Below are positions 22,565 through 31,852 of a DNA stretch of 64,000 nucleotides, piece by piece (within the stretch, counting starts at the first letter, position 1; each line of letters starts with the position of its first letter). Source of the DNA: Streptomyces sp. NBC_01224 (lineage in GTDB: Bacteria; Actinomycetota; Actinomycetes; Streptomycetales; Streptomycetaceae); assembly GCF_036002945.1 (NCBI RefSeq), contig NZ_CP108529.1:3410001-3474000 (forward strand). Reading direction: 5' to 3'. The notes under the pieces are model-generated. The model saw only the letters and a program-made list of their open reading frames with translations. It ran no database searches and was not told the origin of the DNA. The position numbers and the translations under genes are program-made.

Positions 22565-23869
22565 TCAACTTGCCCCCTTGGTCGTCGCCCGGTTCCGGGC
22601 GTCGCCGTCGCGTCGGCCGACGCGTGGGCGCCCGATCGAGCCCCGGTCGTTCTTGAACATTCCGCCGCTCTTCGCGCCGCTCTTCTCCGCCTTCTCAGGA
22701 ACCTTCACGATGCCCAGCTCGCCCGCAAGGGCCCAGAGGGCCTGTTTGACGGTGCTCTTGGAATCGAGTTCGTGCAGCCGGCCCGCGTCGACGACGCTCT
22801 GGAGTTCCTTGAAGTTCGCGGGAACGGCCGTGTTGGCCGTCCGGGTTCCGGTGATCTTCTCGATCAGCTGCGGCTGGATCTCGGTGTTGCGGATGAACCG
22901 GTTGACGACGGTGACCGTCTCCTCCGCCTTGCGGATCTGGAGCCGCTCCCACATCCGTACGAGGCGCTTGGCACCGCGCACCGCGATCACATCCGGTGTG
23001 GTGACCAGCAGCGCCGAGTCGGCCATCTCGATGGCCGCGGCACTGGCTCCCTGCAGTTGGCTGCCGCAGTCGATGACCACGACCTCGTAGCGCGAACGCA
23101 GGGCGCTGACGATCTGCCGGGCCGATCGGTCGCTGACCTCCTCGGCGCTCTCGCCCTCACCGGGCGCCAGGAGCAGCGCGAGGCCGGAGCCGTGGGTGAA
23201 CACGGCGTCGGACAGGACACGCGGCGAGATGTCGGTGATGGTCGACAGGTCGACGATGGAACGTCGGAACTGCACATCGAGGTACGAGCCGATGTCGCCG
23301 GCCTGGAGGTCCATGTCGACGAGGGCCACGGTACGTCCGGACGCCTGGGCCGCCAGGGCGAGTTGTACGGCGGTGACGGTGGCGCCGACCCCGCCCTTTG
23401 CGCCGCTGACCGTGATGACCGTGCCGCCGGGGCCGGTGAAGACATCGGCTCCGGTGCTCAGGTGGCGGCGGACGCCGACGGACCACTGGGCGGCGGACTG
23501 GATCCGGTTGGCCAGTTCCTCGTAACTCAGGGGCAGGGTGATGACACCGCGTGCCCCCGACTCCATCGCGGACGCGAACAGACCGGGGGTGACATCGGCG
23601 GTGATCAGCACGACCCCGATGGCGGGGAAGCGCAGGGAGACCTCCCGGATCAGTTCCAGTGCCGGCACCGGGCCGATCCGCTCGTGGACCACCACCACCT
23701 CGGGCAGTTCGTCGAGCGATTCGCCCGCGAGCCGGGCGAGGGTGTCGATGAGCTGCGTCGAGTCGCCGACGGGAGCAGCCGGTTCCGCGTCGGGGAGCTG
23801 ACTGAGCAGGGTGGTGACGGATCTGGCCGCGTCGACGTCACCGACGGCCGGGAGGATCCTGGTGGTCAT
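22565..23869 (-). CDS. cpaE: CpaE-like MinD/ParA-family ATPase
   Basis: A 434-residue protein. Residues about 1-130 form a degenerate receiver-like domain (LPEVVVVHERIGPVPALELI). A MinD-type ATPase follows, with deviant Walker A ISVSGAKGGVGATVTAVQLA (read ITVSGAKGGVGATVTA), VALVDMDLQAGDIGSYLDVQ and VVVIDCGSQLQG as Walker B. In Caulobacter the homologue positions the pilus secretin; here it probably localises the Tad machine. The C-terminal 40 residues are basic. The ATG at 23869 follows GTGAGGA and lies 7 bases after the cpaB stop. Confidence 0.9.
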   Translation of the reverse strand: MTTRILPAVGDVDAARSVTTLLSQLPDAEPAAPVGDSTQLIDTLARLAGESLDELPEVVVVHERIGPVPALELIREVSLRFPAIGVVLITADVTPGLFASAMESGARGVITLPLSYEELANRIQSAAQWSVGVRRHLSTGADVFTGPGGTVITVSGAKGGVGATVTAVQLALAAQASGRTVALVDMDLQAGDIGSYLDVQFRRSIVDLSTITDISPRVLSDAVFTHGSGLALLLAPGEGESAEEVSDRSARQIVSALRSRYEVVVIDCGSQLQGASAAAIEMADSALLVTTPDVIAVRGAKRLVRMWERLQIRKAEETVTVVNRFIRNTEIQPQLIEKITGTRTANTAVPANFKELQSVVDAGRLHELDSKSTVKQALWALAGELGIVKVPEKAEKSGAKSGGMFKNDRGSIGRPRVGRRDGDARNRATTKGAS

Positions 23870-23876
23870 TCGATCC

Positions 23877-24584
23877 TCACTTGTCCTTGTTGAGCGTGTA
23901 GGTGCGATCGCCAGGCCTGATGGTGCTGTCGCTGCCGGAGGCCAGGAGCGCAAGGCGTACGTGCTCCGCGAAGGACTCGGCGTAGGCGATGCGCTGGGTG
24001 TCGAGCGTGTTGAGCGCGAAGGTGATCGGGACGGCCTCGGTGCCCATGTTGGACTTGCCGTCGCGGCTCGGCTCCAGGGCGGTCAGCTTGCCGACGTCCA
24101 GCACCTTGGCGTTGGAGACGATGACCTTCGACTGGGAGGGGTCGCCGTCGCGCTCACCGGCGAAGGTGGCGTAGATGTTGACCGTGGCACCGGGGGTGAT
24201 CTTGCCCGCGACGCCGGTCGCGGCGTCGATCATGATGGCGATCTCCTGCTCCCCGGGCTGCAGTTCGGGGCGCTTCTGCATCATGTCGGACTGGAGCAGC
24301 GAGCCCTTGCGCAGTTGGGTGACGGCAATCTTGCCGTTCACCTCGGAGAGGTCGGTCACCGCGTTGGTGGAGAGCCAGCGCTTCGGCATCGAGATCTTCT
24401 CGAACTGGCCGGACGACAGGGCGGTATAGGGCGCTACGTCGGACCTCAGCTGGTAGGCCGAGACCTCGGGGCCGACCTTGGTGTTGACATCGCTGATCAC
24501 CGAGAGCACGCCGGCGAAGGCGCCGAAGGCGCACAGAACCGACAAAAGCAGGAGTATCACGCCGCGGCGCTGGCGGGAGTTCAT
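23877..24584 (-). CDS. cpaB: CpaB/RcpC-like SAF-domain pilus protein
   Basis: A 235-residue protein. One N-terminal membrane anchor (RGVILLLLSVLCAFGAFAGV) is followed by a SAF domain (VAPYTALSSGQFEKISMPKR, then QLRKGSLLQSDMM) and the RcpC-like domain with EIAIMIDAATGVAGKITPGA and TVNIYATF. This is the periplasmic or outer-face Tad component. It is the second gene of the locus, 75 bases after the zinc-ribbon protein gene, and 7 bases ahead of cpaE. Confidence 0.88.
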   Translation of the reverse strand: MNSRQRRGVILLLLSVLCAFGAFAGVLSVISDVNTKVGPEVSAYQLRSDVAPYTALSSGQFEKISMPKRWLSTNAVTDLSEVNGKIAVTQLRKGSLLQSDMMQKRPELQPGEQEIAIMIDAATGVAGKITPGATVNIYATFAGERDGDPSQSKVIVSNAKVLDVGKLTALEPSRDGKSNMGTEAVPITFALNTLDTQRIAYAESFAEHVRLALLASGSDSTIRPGDRTYTLNKDK

Positions 24585-24659
24585 GGGCCGGACAACCTCG
24601 TTCGAATCGGATGCGTGGGGCAGCGGACAGAAGGGCGTCTACGGAGGAAAGCGGAAGCG

Positions 24660-25544
24660 CTAGGACTGCGGTGGTGCGGGCGCTCCATGGCTGAGGACAC
24701 CGGCAGGGTGCATTCGGCTCTCAGCTGCGGGTAGCGGGGAGGAGCAGAACCCGCAGCGGTCACCGATGAGGTCCATTCCGCACCAGTGGCAGTTCTCGCG
24801 ACGTACGGAGGACACCAGTTGGTACAGGGTGGAGATGTCTGGAAGATAGGCAGCGAATTCAACCAGTTTCCCGGTTCCCCACCATGCCGGGGATTCGGAA
24901 GGAAGCGCGGCCTCGTGAATGGACTGGACCTGCCACGCGGGTGCCAGGGTCTGCTTCACCCACTCGGACTGCGACTGCCCTTTGGCGATCAAGAGATCCG
25001 TGGCGAATTCCGGGCCGGTCGGTGGGTCCGCCTTCGGGCCGACCTTGACGAGCTGCGGGTCCGGCCCCGCGACCACGGCGAACTGGGAGCCCGGCACCCA
25101 GGACTTGGCGTGCGTCCTGAGGTCGACCGGGACCCGGTCGAACTTGGTGACGGAGTTCAGCAGGGCGCCCGCGTGGATGTAGTGGGACAGCAGCCGGGCG
25201 GCGGAGGCGACCACTCCCGGGCTGAAGTCACAGATGGACAACTGGCGGAGCTGCCTTACGAGTACGGCGACGCCCAAGGGGGGGAGGTCCACCTTGAGCA
25301 GGGCGATGCGGTCGCTCTCCAGAACGGACCGTACGGAGTAGAGCCGGCGTTCATGGGCGGGCGCGATGCCGGTCGGGTAGACGGCGACGACGTAGCCGTG
25401 CTGTTCGAGCAGCACATGCATGTCACCGATGGCCATCTCCAACGCCTGGGCGTCGGGAGCCTGCAGCAGGGCTGCTGTCGGTGTCTGCTGGTCGGTCGGA
25501 GGTAGTACCAAATCAGCACTGGTCACTGCTATTGCGGTCGGCAC
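24660..25544 (-). CDS. Tad-locus protein with C-terminal zinc ribbon
   Basis: A protein of about 294 residues of unknown function at the head of the Tad locus. The main part is alpha/beta with no recognised catalytic motif (for example ALEMAIGDMHVLLEQHGYVV). The C-terminus has CHWCGMDLIGDRCGFC, a four-Cys zinc ribbon. It has no signal peptide or membrane segment and is probably cytoplasmic. I prefer GTG 25544, with CGGGGAAC upstream; a TTG at 25571 would add nine residues. Its position suggests a regulatory or scaffolding role in pilus assembly, which is inference. Confidence 0.75.
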   Translation of the reverse strand: MPTAIAVTSADLVLPPTDQQTPTAALLQAPDAQALEMAIGDMHVLLEQHGYVVAVYPTGIAPAHERRLYSVRSVLESDRIALLKVDLPPLGVAVLVRQLRQLSICDFSPGVVASAARLLSHYIHAGALLNSVTKFDRVPVDLRTHAKSWVPGSQFAVVAGPDPQLVKVGPKADPPTGPEFATDLLIAKGQSQSEWVKQTLAPAWQVQSIHEAALPSESPAWWGTGKLVEFAAYLPDISTLYQLVSSVRRENCHWCGMDLIGDRCGFCSSPLPAAESRMHPAGVLSHGAPAPPQS

Positions 25545-26220
25545 GCTGTTCCCCGTTTCGGCTCCGGCCAAACGACGGTCATGACGTCGGCCGCAATCGC
25601 TCCTGCTCCGCGGTTCTGCCTCAGCACTTTATCCACGTCCTACCTGGCAGAGAACACTTTTCGGAGGTCAGTACGACAACCTGTGCGAGCCGCCTGCACA
25701 ACATCTCCATGCTAAATCGGATCAAATCGAAAATCGTTAACTCCTGTACCACTGCGGAGTGTTACGAATCCACCTTCCGATTACCTGCGGCCCGAAATTC
25801 ATCTCCGCACGTCAGGCCGGATGCGAAACCTGCCACACAGGGCTCCGGCGGTGGCGGATCGTCACCGTCCGGGCATCTGAGCCGCATCACCCGCACGGGG
25901 GGCGAGCATGCTCAACAAATCGTCAATTCTTCGGCGGCCCACGGCCGTTGCGGAACCCCTGAACGGTCGTTCACGGGTGGCCGACGGGGCGGCCTCGGAG
26001 CGCCCGGCGAGCACGGACCGAACGGTCGGCAGCGCCAGAGGTCTTGACAACTCGATTGGTCTGGACCAACTTATCGGCCAGCGGTGACCACCGTCGTTCA
26101 ACTGCACTCCCCCTTCATCTCCACGCCACCCCCCGGACAGCCCGGGTACCGCCGGTCGACCCCGCCGGCTCGTCCCAGGTACCCGGCCCGGCATCCCCAA
26201 CTCCCCCACGGAGGCAGCAA
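25545..26220. other. Divergent intergenic region between Tad locus and chitinase (676 bp)
   Basis: No convincing gene. It contains an AT-richer block at about 25712-25765 with three AAATCG repeats (25714, 25724, 25731), and the chitinase promoter with a DasR-type site at 26056-26069. The Tad promoter must lie here on the left side but no clear -35/-10 pair was identified. Confidence 0.5.
26044..26072 (+). promoter_or_regulatory. Chitinase promoter with DasR-type operator
   Basis: TTGACA (26044-26049) is a consensus -35; CAACTT (26067-26072), 17 bases later, is a weak -10. Between them TTGGTCTGGACCAA (26056-26069) matches the pattern of the DasR-responsive element (TGGTCTAGACCA core), which mediates N-acetylglucosamine-dependent repression of chitin genes in Streptomyces. 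Binding would block polymerase. Confidence 0.75.
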
Positions 26221-27957
26221 GTGGAACCTTCCCCCGTCAGCGGCCACAGAATCCGCAGGCGCCACAGCCGGCCGCTCCTCGGCGGAGCCATGGCCGTCCT
26301 CGCAGCCGGCGCGCTGACCGCCACCGGTCTCGTCGGCAACGCCGAGGCCGCCGATGTCAACGTCGCCAAGAACGCGGGCTTCGAGTCGGGGCTCGCCAAC
26401 TGGACCTGTTCCGGTGGCAGCGGCACCACCGTCTCCTCCCCCGTGCACGGTGGCACCGCCGCCCTCAAGGCCACCCCGGCCGGCCAGGACAACGCGAAGT
26501 GCACCCAGGCCGTGGCCGTGAAGCCCGACTCGACGTACACGCTCAGCTCCTGGGTGCAGGGCGGGTACGCGTACCTCGGCGCGAGCGGTACCGGAACCAC
26601 CGACGTATCGACCTGGTCCCCCGGCTCCAGCAGCTGGACCCAGCTCACCACCAGCTTCAAGACCGGCCCGAGCACCACCTCGGTCACGGTGTACACGCAC
26701 GGCTGGTACGGGCAGGCCGCCTACCTGGCGGACGACATCTCGGTCAGCGGCCCCGACGGCGGTGGCGGCACCGACCCCACTCCGGAGATCCCCGCGGCGC
26801 CCGCCGGTCTCACCGTCGGCGCGACCACGCCCTCGTCCATCGCCCTGTCCTGGAACGCGGTGTCCGGCGCGACCGGCTACACCGTCTACAAGGACGGCGC
26901 GAAGGCCACCACGGCCACCGGGACCTCCGCCACGATCACGGGTCTGACCGCCGACACGGCGTACCAGTTCGCGGTGAGCGCCACCAACGCGGCCGGTGAG
27001 TCCGTCAAGTCCGCCACTGTCGGCGGCCGTACGGCCAAGGACGGCGGTGGCAACCCCAACCCCGGCACCTCGGTGCCCAAGCACGCGGTGACCGGCTACT
27101 GGCAGAACTTCAACAACGGCGCGACCGTGCAGAAGCTCGGCGACGTACCCGCGAACTACGACATCATCGCGGTCTCCTTCGCCGACGCCACGACCACACC
27201 GGGTGCCGTCACCTTCAACCTGGACACGGCGGGCCTGAACGGCTACACCGTCGACCAGTTCAAGGCCGACATCAAGGCGAAGCAGGCGGCCGGGAAGAAC
27301 GTCATCATCTCGGTCGGCGGTGAGAAGGGGTCCGTCTCCGTCAACAGCGACGCCTCCGCCACCAACTTCGCCAACTCGGTCTACTCGCTCATCCAGGAGT
27401 ACGGCTTCAACGGCGTCGACATCGACCTGGAGAACGGCCTCAACTCCACCTACATGACGAAGGCGTTGCGCTCGCTGTCACAGAAGGCGGGCTCCGGCCT
27501 CGTCATCACGATGGCGCCGCAGACCATCGACATGCAGTCCACCTCGGGTGAGTACTTCAAGACGGCGCTCGGCACCAAGGACATCCTGACCGTCGTCAAC
27601 ATGCAGTACTACAACAGCGGTTCGATGCTCGGCTGCGACGGCAAGGTCTACTCACAGGGCTCGGTGGACTTCCTCACCGCGCTCGCCTGCATCCAGCTGG
27701 AGGGCGGCCTCGACCCGTCCCAGGTCGGCCTCGGCGTCCCCGCCTCCACCAGCAGCGCGGGCAGCGGCTACGTCTCTCCGTCGATCGTGAACGCGGCCCT
27801 GGACTGCCTGGCCGTCGGCACCAACTGCGGCACGTTCAAGCCCGCGAAGACCTACCCGGGTCTCCGCGGCGCGATGACCTGGTCGACCAACTGGGACGCC
27901 AAGTCGGGCAACGCCTGGTCGAACGCGGTGGCCCCGCACGTACACGGCCTGCCGTAA
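26221..27957 (+). CDS. Secreted GH18 chitinase with carbohydrate-binding and fibronectin III domains
   Basis: A 578-residue secreted enzyme that cleaves chitin. Signal peptide: RRRHSRPLLGGAMAVLAAGA up to about AEA43. A carbohydrate-binding beta-sandwich (about 44-178) starts VNVAKNAGFESGLANWTCSG. A Gly-rich linker leads to a fibronectin type III domain (about 190-275, APAGLTVGATTPSSIALSWN), then the GH18 barrel (about 290-578) with KHAVTGYWQNFNNG, NVIISVGGEKG and catalytic FNGVDIDLE, Glu404 being the acid/base. The first position of the DxxDxDxE motif is Asn397. The start is GTG 26221 with GGAGG seven bases upstream; control by a DasR-type site is likely. Confidence 0.93.
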   Translation: MEPSPVSGHRIRRRHSRPLLGGAMAVLAAGALTATGLVGNAEAADVNVAKNAGFESGLANWTCSGGSGTTVSSPVHGGTAALKATPAGQDNAKCTQAVAVKPDSTYTLSSWVQGGYAYLGASGTGTTDVSTWSPGSSSWTQLTTSFKTGPSTTSVTVYTHGWYGQAAYLADDISVSGPDGGGGTDPTPEIPAAPAGLTVGATTPSSIALSWNAVSGATGYTVYKDGAKATTATGTSATITGLTADTAYQFAVSATNAAGESVKSATVGGRTAKDGGGNPNPGTSVPKHAVTGYWQNFNNGATVQKLGDVPANYDIIAVSFADATTTPGAVTFNLDTAGLNGYTVDQFKADIKAKQAAGKNVIISVGGEKGSVSVNSDASATNFANSVYSLIQEYGFNGVDIDLENGLNSTYMTKALRSLSQKAGSGLVITMAPQTIDMQSTSGEYFKTALGTKDILTVVNMQYYNSGSMLGCDGKVYSQGSVDFLTALACIQLEGGLDPSQVGLGVPASTSSAGSGYVSPSIVNAALDCLAVGTNCGTFKPAKTYPGLRGAMTWSTNWDAKSGNAWSNAVAPHVHGLP

Positions 27958-27979
27958 CCACTGTCCGGCTTCAGTGACC

Positions 27980-28011
27980 AGCAGCGCCGCCGCTCCCCCG
28001 GCGGCGCTGCT
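27980..28011 (+). terminator. 13-bp hairpin after chitinase
   Basis: AGCAGCGCCGCCG and its exact complement CGGCGGCGCTGCT with a 6-base loop, 22 bases after the chitinase stop. Confidence 0.8.
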
Positions 28012-28167
28012 GCACGTCCGGGTCCGGATCACATCCTTGACCTCTCCTCACCCATCTCCCGGATGAGGAAGGGGAGTTGCCGATCCGGTACGGAGAGAGT
28101 CATGTCGTCCACCGGCCCCTCGTGGGACCCTGTTCACCGCACCATGCAGCGACGGGGGGGGAGCGAC

Positions 28168-30186
28168 ATGGCGGGGGCACAGCTGGAGGGACTGAGCGAG
28201 AACGATCCGGCAGCACTCGGGGCATACCGACTGCTCGGTCGGCTGGCGTCCGGCGGCATGGGGCGGATCTATTTGGCGCGGGCCGCCGACGGGCAGCTCG
28301 TGGCGGTCAAGACGCTGCTGGCCGAGGGCGAGGTGAGCGCCATCGACCGGCGCCGGTTCGCCCGCGAGGTGAAGGTGGCGCAACGGATCGACAGCGCGTT
28401 CACGGCACGGGTGAGGGAAGCCGACCCGGATGCCGAAATGCCCTGGATGGCCATCGACTACATCGCCGCCCCCTCCCTCTCCGAACTGGTCAGCACCGCA
28501 GGGGTGTTACCCGCCTCTGCCGTGCAGTGGCTGGCGGCGGGCACTGCGGAGGCGCTCGTCGCGCTGCACGGCGAGGGCATCGTCCACCGGGACGTGAAGC
28601 CGCAGAACATCCTGCTGCCGTTGGCGGGCCCCCGCCTGATCGACTTCGGCATCTCGCACGCCGCCGACATCACCCGGACCAGCCTGACCCTGGGCACGAT
28701 CGCTTTCACCTCTCCCGAGCAGGCACGCGGCGATGCCTCGACGTCGGCCTCCGATGTGTACTCGCTGGGTGCGACCCTCTTCCACCTGGCGATGAACCGG
28801 CCGCCGTACCGAGTGGACGGGGACACACTCGCCCTTCTGGCCCGGGTGCAACGAGGTGAACTGGACCTGACGGGGCTGCCGAAGGAGATCGCGCCGCTCA
28901 TCCGCCCGTGCCTGGCGGCCGATCCGGCAGAGCGGCCCCGGCCGGCCGACATGCTCAGCTGGTTCAGGAAGTCGCTGGCCGGCCTGCCGGTGTCCAGGAG
29001 CGGTAGCCGGTGGCTGCCGCAGCGATGGACCGAGCTGATCGAGGTGTACGAGCGTCAGGGCCGTGATCTGGAGCGGACGGTCCAGGTGGATCCCGGCGCA
29101 CCCACCGTCGATCAGCGTACGAGCGTGACACCACCTCCGGGTCCGACGCGGGTGTACACGCAGACGCACGACGACGCGGCCCGGGCCGCACGCCAGCAGG
29201 AACTGCGGGACCGCGAACGCGAGCGGGCAGCGAGTGAACATGCCCGCGCCGAGGCCGCCCGGCAGGAGAGACGTGCGGCACGTGAGCGAGCCGCACGCAT
29301 GGCGGCGGAGGAGAAGAAGCGGGCGGAGAGGGAGCAGGCGGAGAAGGAACGGGCCGAACGTGAGCGCGCGCAGGCGCGGGCCCGGGCGTCTTCTTCCGAG
29401 GCGTCGTCAGCGCAGTCGTCGGCACGCACACCGCCGCGTCCGCCGCGTACAGCGGCCGGAGCAGCAGCCACCCCGCCCCCCGCTCCCACTCCCACTCCCG
29501 CCAAGAAGAAGTCCTCCGACGGCTGGGTGATCATCCCGCTTCTCATCGTCGGACTCTTTCTCTGGAACAGTTGCGAGTCCGACACCGGCAGCAGCGGCAG
29601 GACGAGCAGCGGAAGCACAAGCACCAGTACCAGTACCGGCGGCAGCCAGTACACCCCGCCGCCCTCCCCGACCCCTGACGCCAGCGATGTCGCCTTCCGT
29701 TCGGTATCAAGCGGCGACTGCATCAACGCTTACGACGACGGCTATGACGCGTGGTCGACCCGGACCCCGGAGACGGTGGACTGCGATGCCGCCAATGCCT
29801 ACCTCCTGGTGACCTCGGCGTATCGCGGCATCGCCATCACGGACTGTCCGACCGACATCGGCGCGTGGTACTGGTACCACGCGGGATCACAGTCGGCGTT
29901 CAGCACCACCCTCTGTGTGTCGCGCCAGTTCCGTAAGGGCGAGTGCTTCGTGGCGAAGGCCGACGGCGACAAGATGACCAAGGCGCGGCTGATGACCGTC
30001 TGGGACTGCGGCAAGGACACCGTTCCCAACGGGTACAACAGGATTCTGCAGATCACCGATCTCTACCGGAGCCAGAAGTCGTACGGGAACGGCTTCTGCT
30101 CCCAGTCCCGGTACGACCAGGAGCGCTACTGGATCTACACCGTGCACGCCGGAAAGACGGCGCTCTGCACCATGGCGGTCGACTGA
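28168..30186 (+). CDS. Membrane Ser/Thr protein kinase with Cys-rich extracellular domain
   Basis: A kinase of about 672 residues. Domains: Hanks kinase about 18-280 with LASGGMGRIYLA, Lys48 (VAVK), HRDVKPQN (140-147), DFG (159-161) and FTSPEQARGD; a charged coiled coil near 345-425 (Arg/Glu/Ala repeats); one membrane helix near 452-466 (WVIIPLLIVGLFLWN); and an extracellular C-terminal domain with at least eight Cys (SGDCINAY, VDCDAANA, TDCPTDIG, TLCVSRQF, GECFVAKA, VWDCGKD, NGFCSQSR, ALCTMAVD), which presumably senses an external signal through a disulfide-bonded fold. No PASTA repeats. The start at 28168 follows GGGGGGGAG; ATG 28102 with GGAG is an alternative. Confidence 0.88.
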   Translation: MAGAQLEGLSENDPAALGAYRLLGRLASGGMGRIYLARAADGQLVAVKTLLAEGEVSAIDRRRFAREVKVAQRIDSAFTARVREADPDAEMPWMAIDYIAAPSLSELVSTAGVLPASAVQWLAAGTAEALVALHGEGIVHRDVKPQNILLPLAGPRLIDFGISHAADITRTSLTLGTIAFTSPEQARGDASTSASDVYSLGATLFHLAMNRPPYRVDGDTLALLARVQRGELDLTGLPKEIAPLIRPCLAADPAERPRPADMLSWFRKSLAGLPVSRSGSRWLPQRWTELIEVYERQGRDLERTVQVDPGAPTVDQRTSVTPPPGPTRVYTQTHDDAARAARQQELRDRERERAASEHARAEAARQERRAARERAARMAAEEKKRAEREQAEKERAERERAQARARASSSEASSAQSSARTPPRPPRTAAGAAATPPPAPTPTPAKKKSSDGWVIIPLLIVGLFLWNSCESDTGSSGRTSSGSTSTSTSTGGSQYTPPPSPTPDASDVAFRSVSSGDCINAYDDGYDAWSTRTPETVDCDAANAYLLVTSAYRGIAITDCPTDIGAWYWYHAGSQSAFSTTLCVSRQFRKGECFVAKADGDKMTKARLMTVWDCGKDTVPNGYNRILQITDLYRSQKSYGNGFCSQSRYDQERYWIYTVHAGKTALCTMAVD

Positions 30187-30250
30187 CCGCGGCATCACGC
30201 CATCGGCGACAGCCCGATCGGAATGTCCGGCGGATCCTGTCCGGCAGACC

Positions 30251-31726
30251 CTAGATCACCAGGCTGAGCAGCGCCGCCACCGCGAACCCCGCCACCGACA
30301 GGACCGTCTCCAGGACCGTCCAGGACTTCAGGGTGTCGCGTTCGGAGATGCCGAAGTACTTCGACACCATCCAGAAGCCGCCGTCGTTCACGTGCGAGGC
30401 GAAGATCGAGCCGGCCGAGATCGCCATGATGATCAGGGCGAGGTGCGCCTGCGACATGTCCTGGCCCTCGACCAGCGGCACGACGATGCCCGCGGTGGTG
30501 ACGATCGCGACCGTCGCCGAACCCTGGGCGACGCGCAGGACCACGGAGATCAGCCAGGCCAGCAGGATGACCGGCAGGCCGACGTCGTTGAAGGTGTCGG
30601 CGAGTGCGTCCGCGATGCCGCTGGCCTTGAGGACGGCGCCGAAGATGCCGCCCGCGCCAACGACCAGCAGGATGTTGCCGACCGGCTTCAGGGATGACGT
30701 GGAGACCGATTCGAGGGACTTGCGGGACCAGCCGCGGCGGATGCCCAGCAGGTAGTACGCGAGCAGCAGCGCGATCGTCAGAGCGACGAAGGGGTTGCCG
30801 AAGAACTCGATGACCGATCGGAAGGTGGAGGGGTCCAGCGCGATGGAGGAGAACGTCGCGGCGAGGATCAGCACCAGCGGGGTGCCGATGATCGTGAGTA
30901 CGGTGGCGAGCCCGACCGGCTCCTCGCGCGGGGTGACCCCGGCGGCCCGCTGTTCGGCGACGACCGCGGCCTTGGCCTCCTCGGCGGCGTCGACCATGTC
31001 CTGCGGCACCTCGACGAAGATCCGCTTTCCGATCCAGGCGGCGTAGCCCCAGGCGGCGAGCACGGACGGGATGCCGACGACGGCGCCCATCAGGATGACC
31101 CAGCCGAGCGAGACGTGGAAGAGCCCGGCGGCGGCGACCGGTCCCGGGTGCGGCGGCAGGAAGGCGTGGGTCATCGAGAGGCCCGCCAGCAGCGGCATCG
31201 CGTAGAGCAGGATCGACTTGCCGGAGCGCTTGGCGGCGGCGTACACGATCGGCGCGAGGACGAAGATACCGACGTCGAAGAAGACCGGGATGCCGAAGAT
31301 GAGGCCGGTCAGGCCCATGGCGAGCGGGGCGCGCTTCTCACCGAAGAGGTTCAGCAGGCGGGCGCTCAACACCTCGGCGCCGCCGGACACTTCGAGGATC
31401 GCGCCGAGCATCGTGCCGAGGCCGATGATGATCGCGACATGGCCGAGGATGCCCCCCATGCCGGATTCGATGACGGAGACGGCGGCGGACTTCTGGACCG
31501 TGCCGAAGAGTTCGGTGACGGAGAGACCGGCGCCCAGGCCGACGGCTATGGAGACGGCGAGCAGCGCGACGAACGGTTGCAGCCTGACCTTGATGATCAG
31601 GAAGAGGAGGAGCGCGATGCCGAGAGCCGCGACGGTCAGCAGACCGGCGGTGCCGTCGATGAGCAGGAGGAGTCCACCGGTGTGGGGTGGTGTCTCGGCC
31701 GGGGGTGGGGTGGCGGCGAGCAGCAT
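30251..31726 (-). CDS. GntP-family gluconate:H+ symporter
   Basis: A 491-residue permease with about 12-14 membrane helices. GntP marks include LRVAQGSATVAIVTTAGIVV near the C-terminus, the HAFLPPHPGPVAAAGLFHVS loop and GLGTMLGAILEVSGGAEVLS. It probably imports gluconate or a related sugar acid; the neighbouring 2-keto-3-deoxygluconate-type kinase fits. GGAG precedes the ATG. RidA, IclR and kinase genes lie upstream on the same strand, so these four may form one unit. Confidence 0.92.
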   Translation of the reverse strand: MLLAATPPPAETPPHTGGLLLLIDGTAGLLTVAALGIALLLFLIIKVRLQPFVALLAVSIAVGLGAGLSVTELFGTVQKSAAVSVIESGMGGILGHVAIIIGLGTMLGAILEVSGGAEVLSARLLNLFGEKRAPLAMGLTGLIFGIPVFFDVGIFVLAPIVYAAAKRSGKSILLYAMPLLAGLSMTHAFLPPHPGPVAAAGLFHVSLGWVILMGAVVGIPSVLAAWGYAAWIGKRIFVEVPQDMVDAAEEAKAAVVAEQRAAGVTPREEPVGLATVLTIIGTPLVLILAATFSSIALDPSTFRSVIEFFGNPFVALTIALLLAYYLLGIRRGWSRKSLESVSTSSLKPVGNILLVVGAGGIFGAVLKASGIADALADTFNDVGLPVILLAWLISVVLRVAQGSATVAIVTTAGIVVPLVEGQDMSQAHLALIIMAISAGSIFASHVNDGGFWMVSKYFGISERDTLKSWTVLETVLSVAGFAVAALLSLVI

Positions 31727-31852
31727 GGGTAACTCCGTTGTCGGAGAGGGCTTTTGGGTAGGGGGGAGCGCGGCACGGCGCTCCCGTGGTGCGGGGCGCC
31801 GTGCCGTGCGTGGTGATGCGGTGGAGCGGGTGCGGCAAGTGGATCAGCTGGT

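Noticed and set aside
21725..23893. 722-codon rightward open frame across the TadE and CpaE genes
   Set aside because: Antisense frame without motifs; the leftward genes are canonical Tad components with tight spacing.
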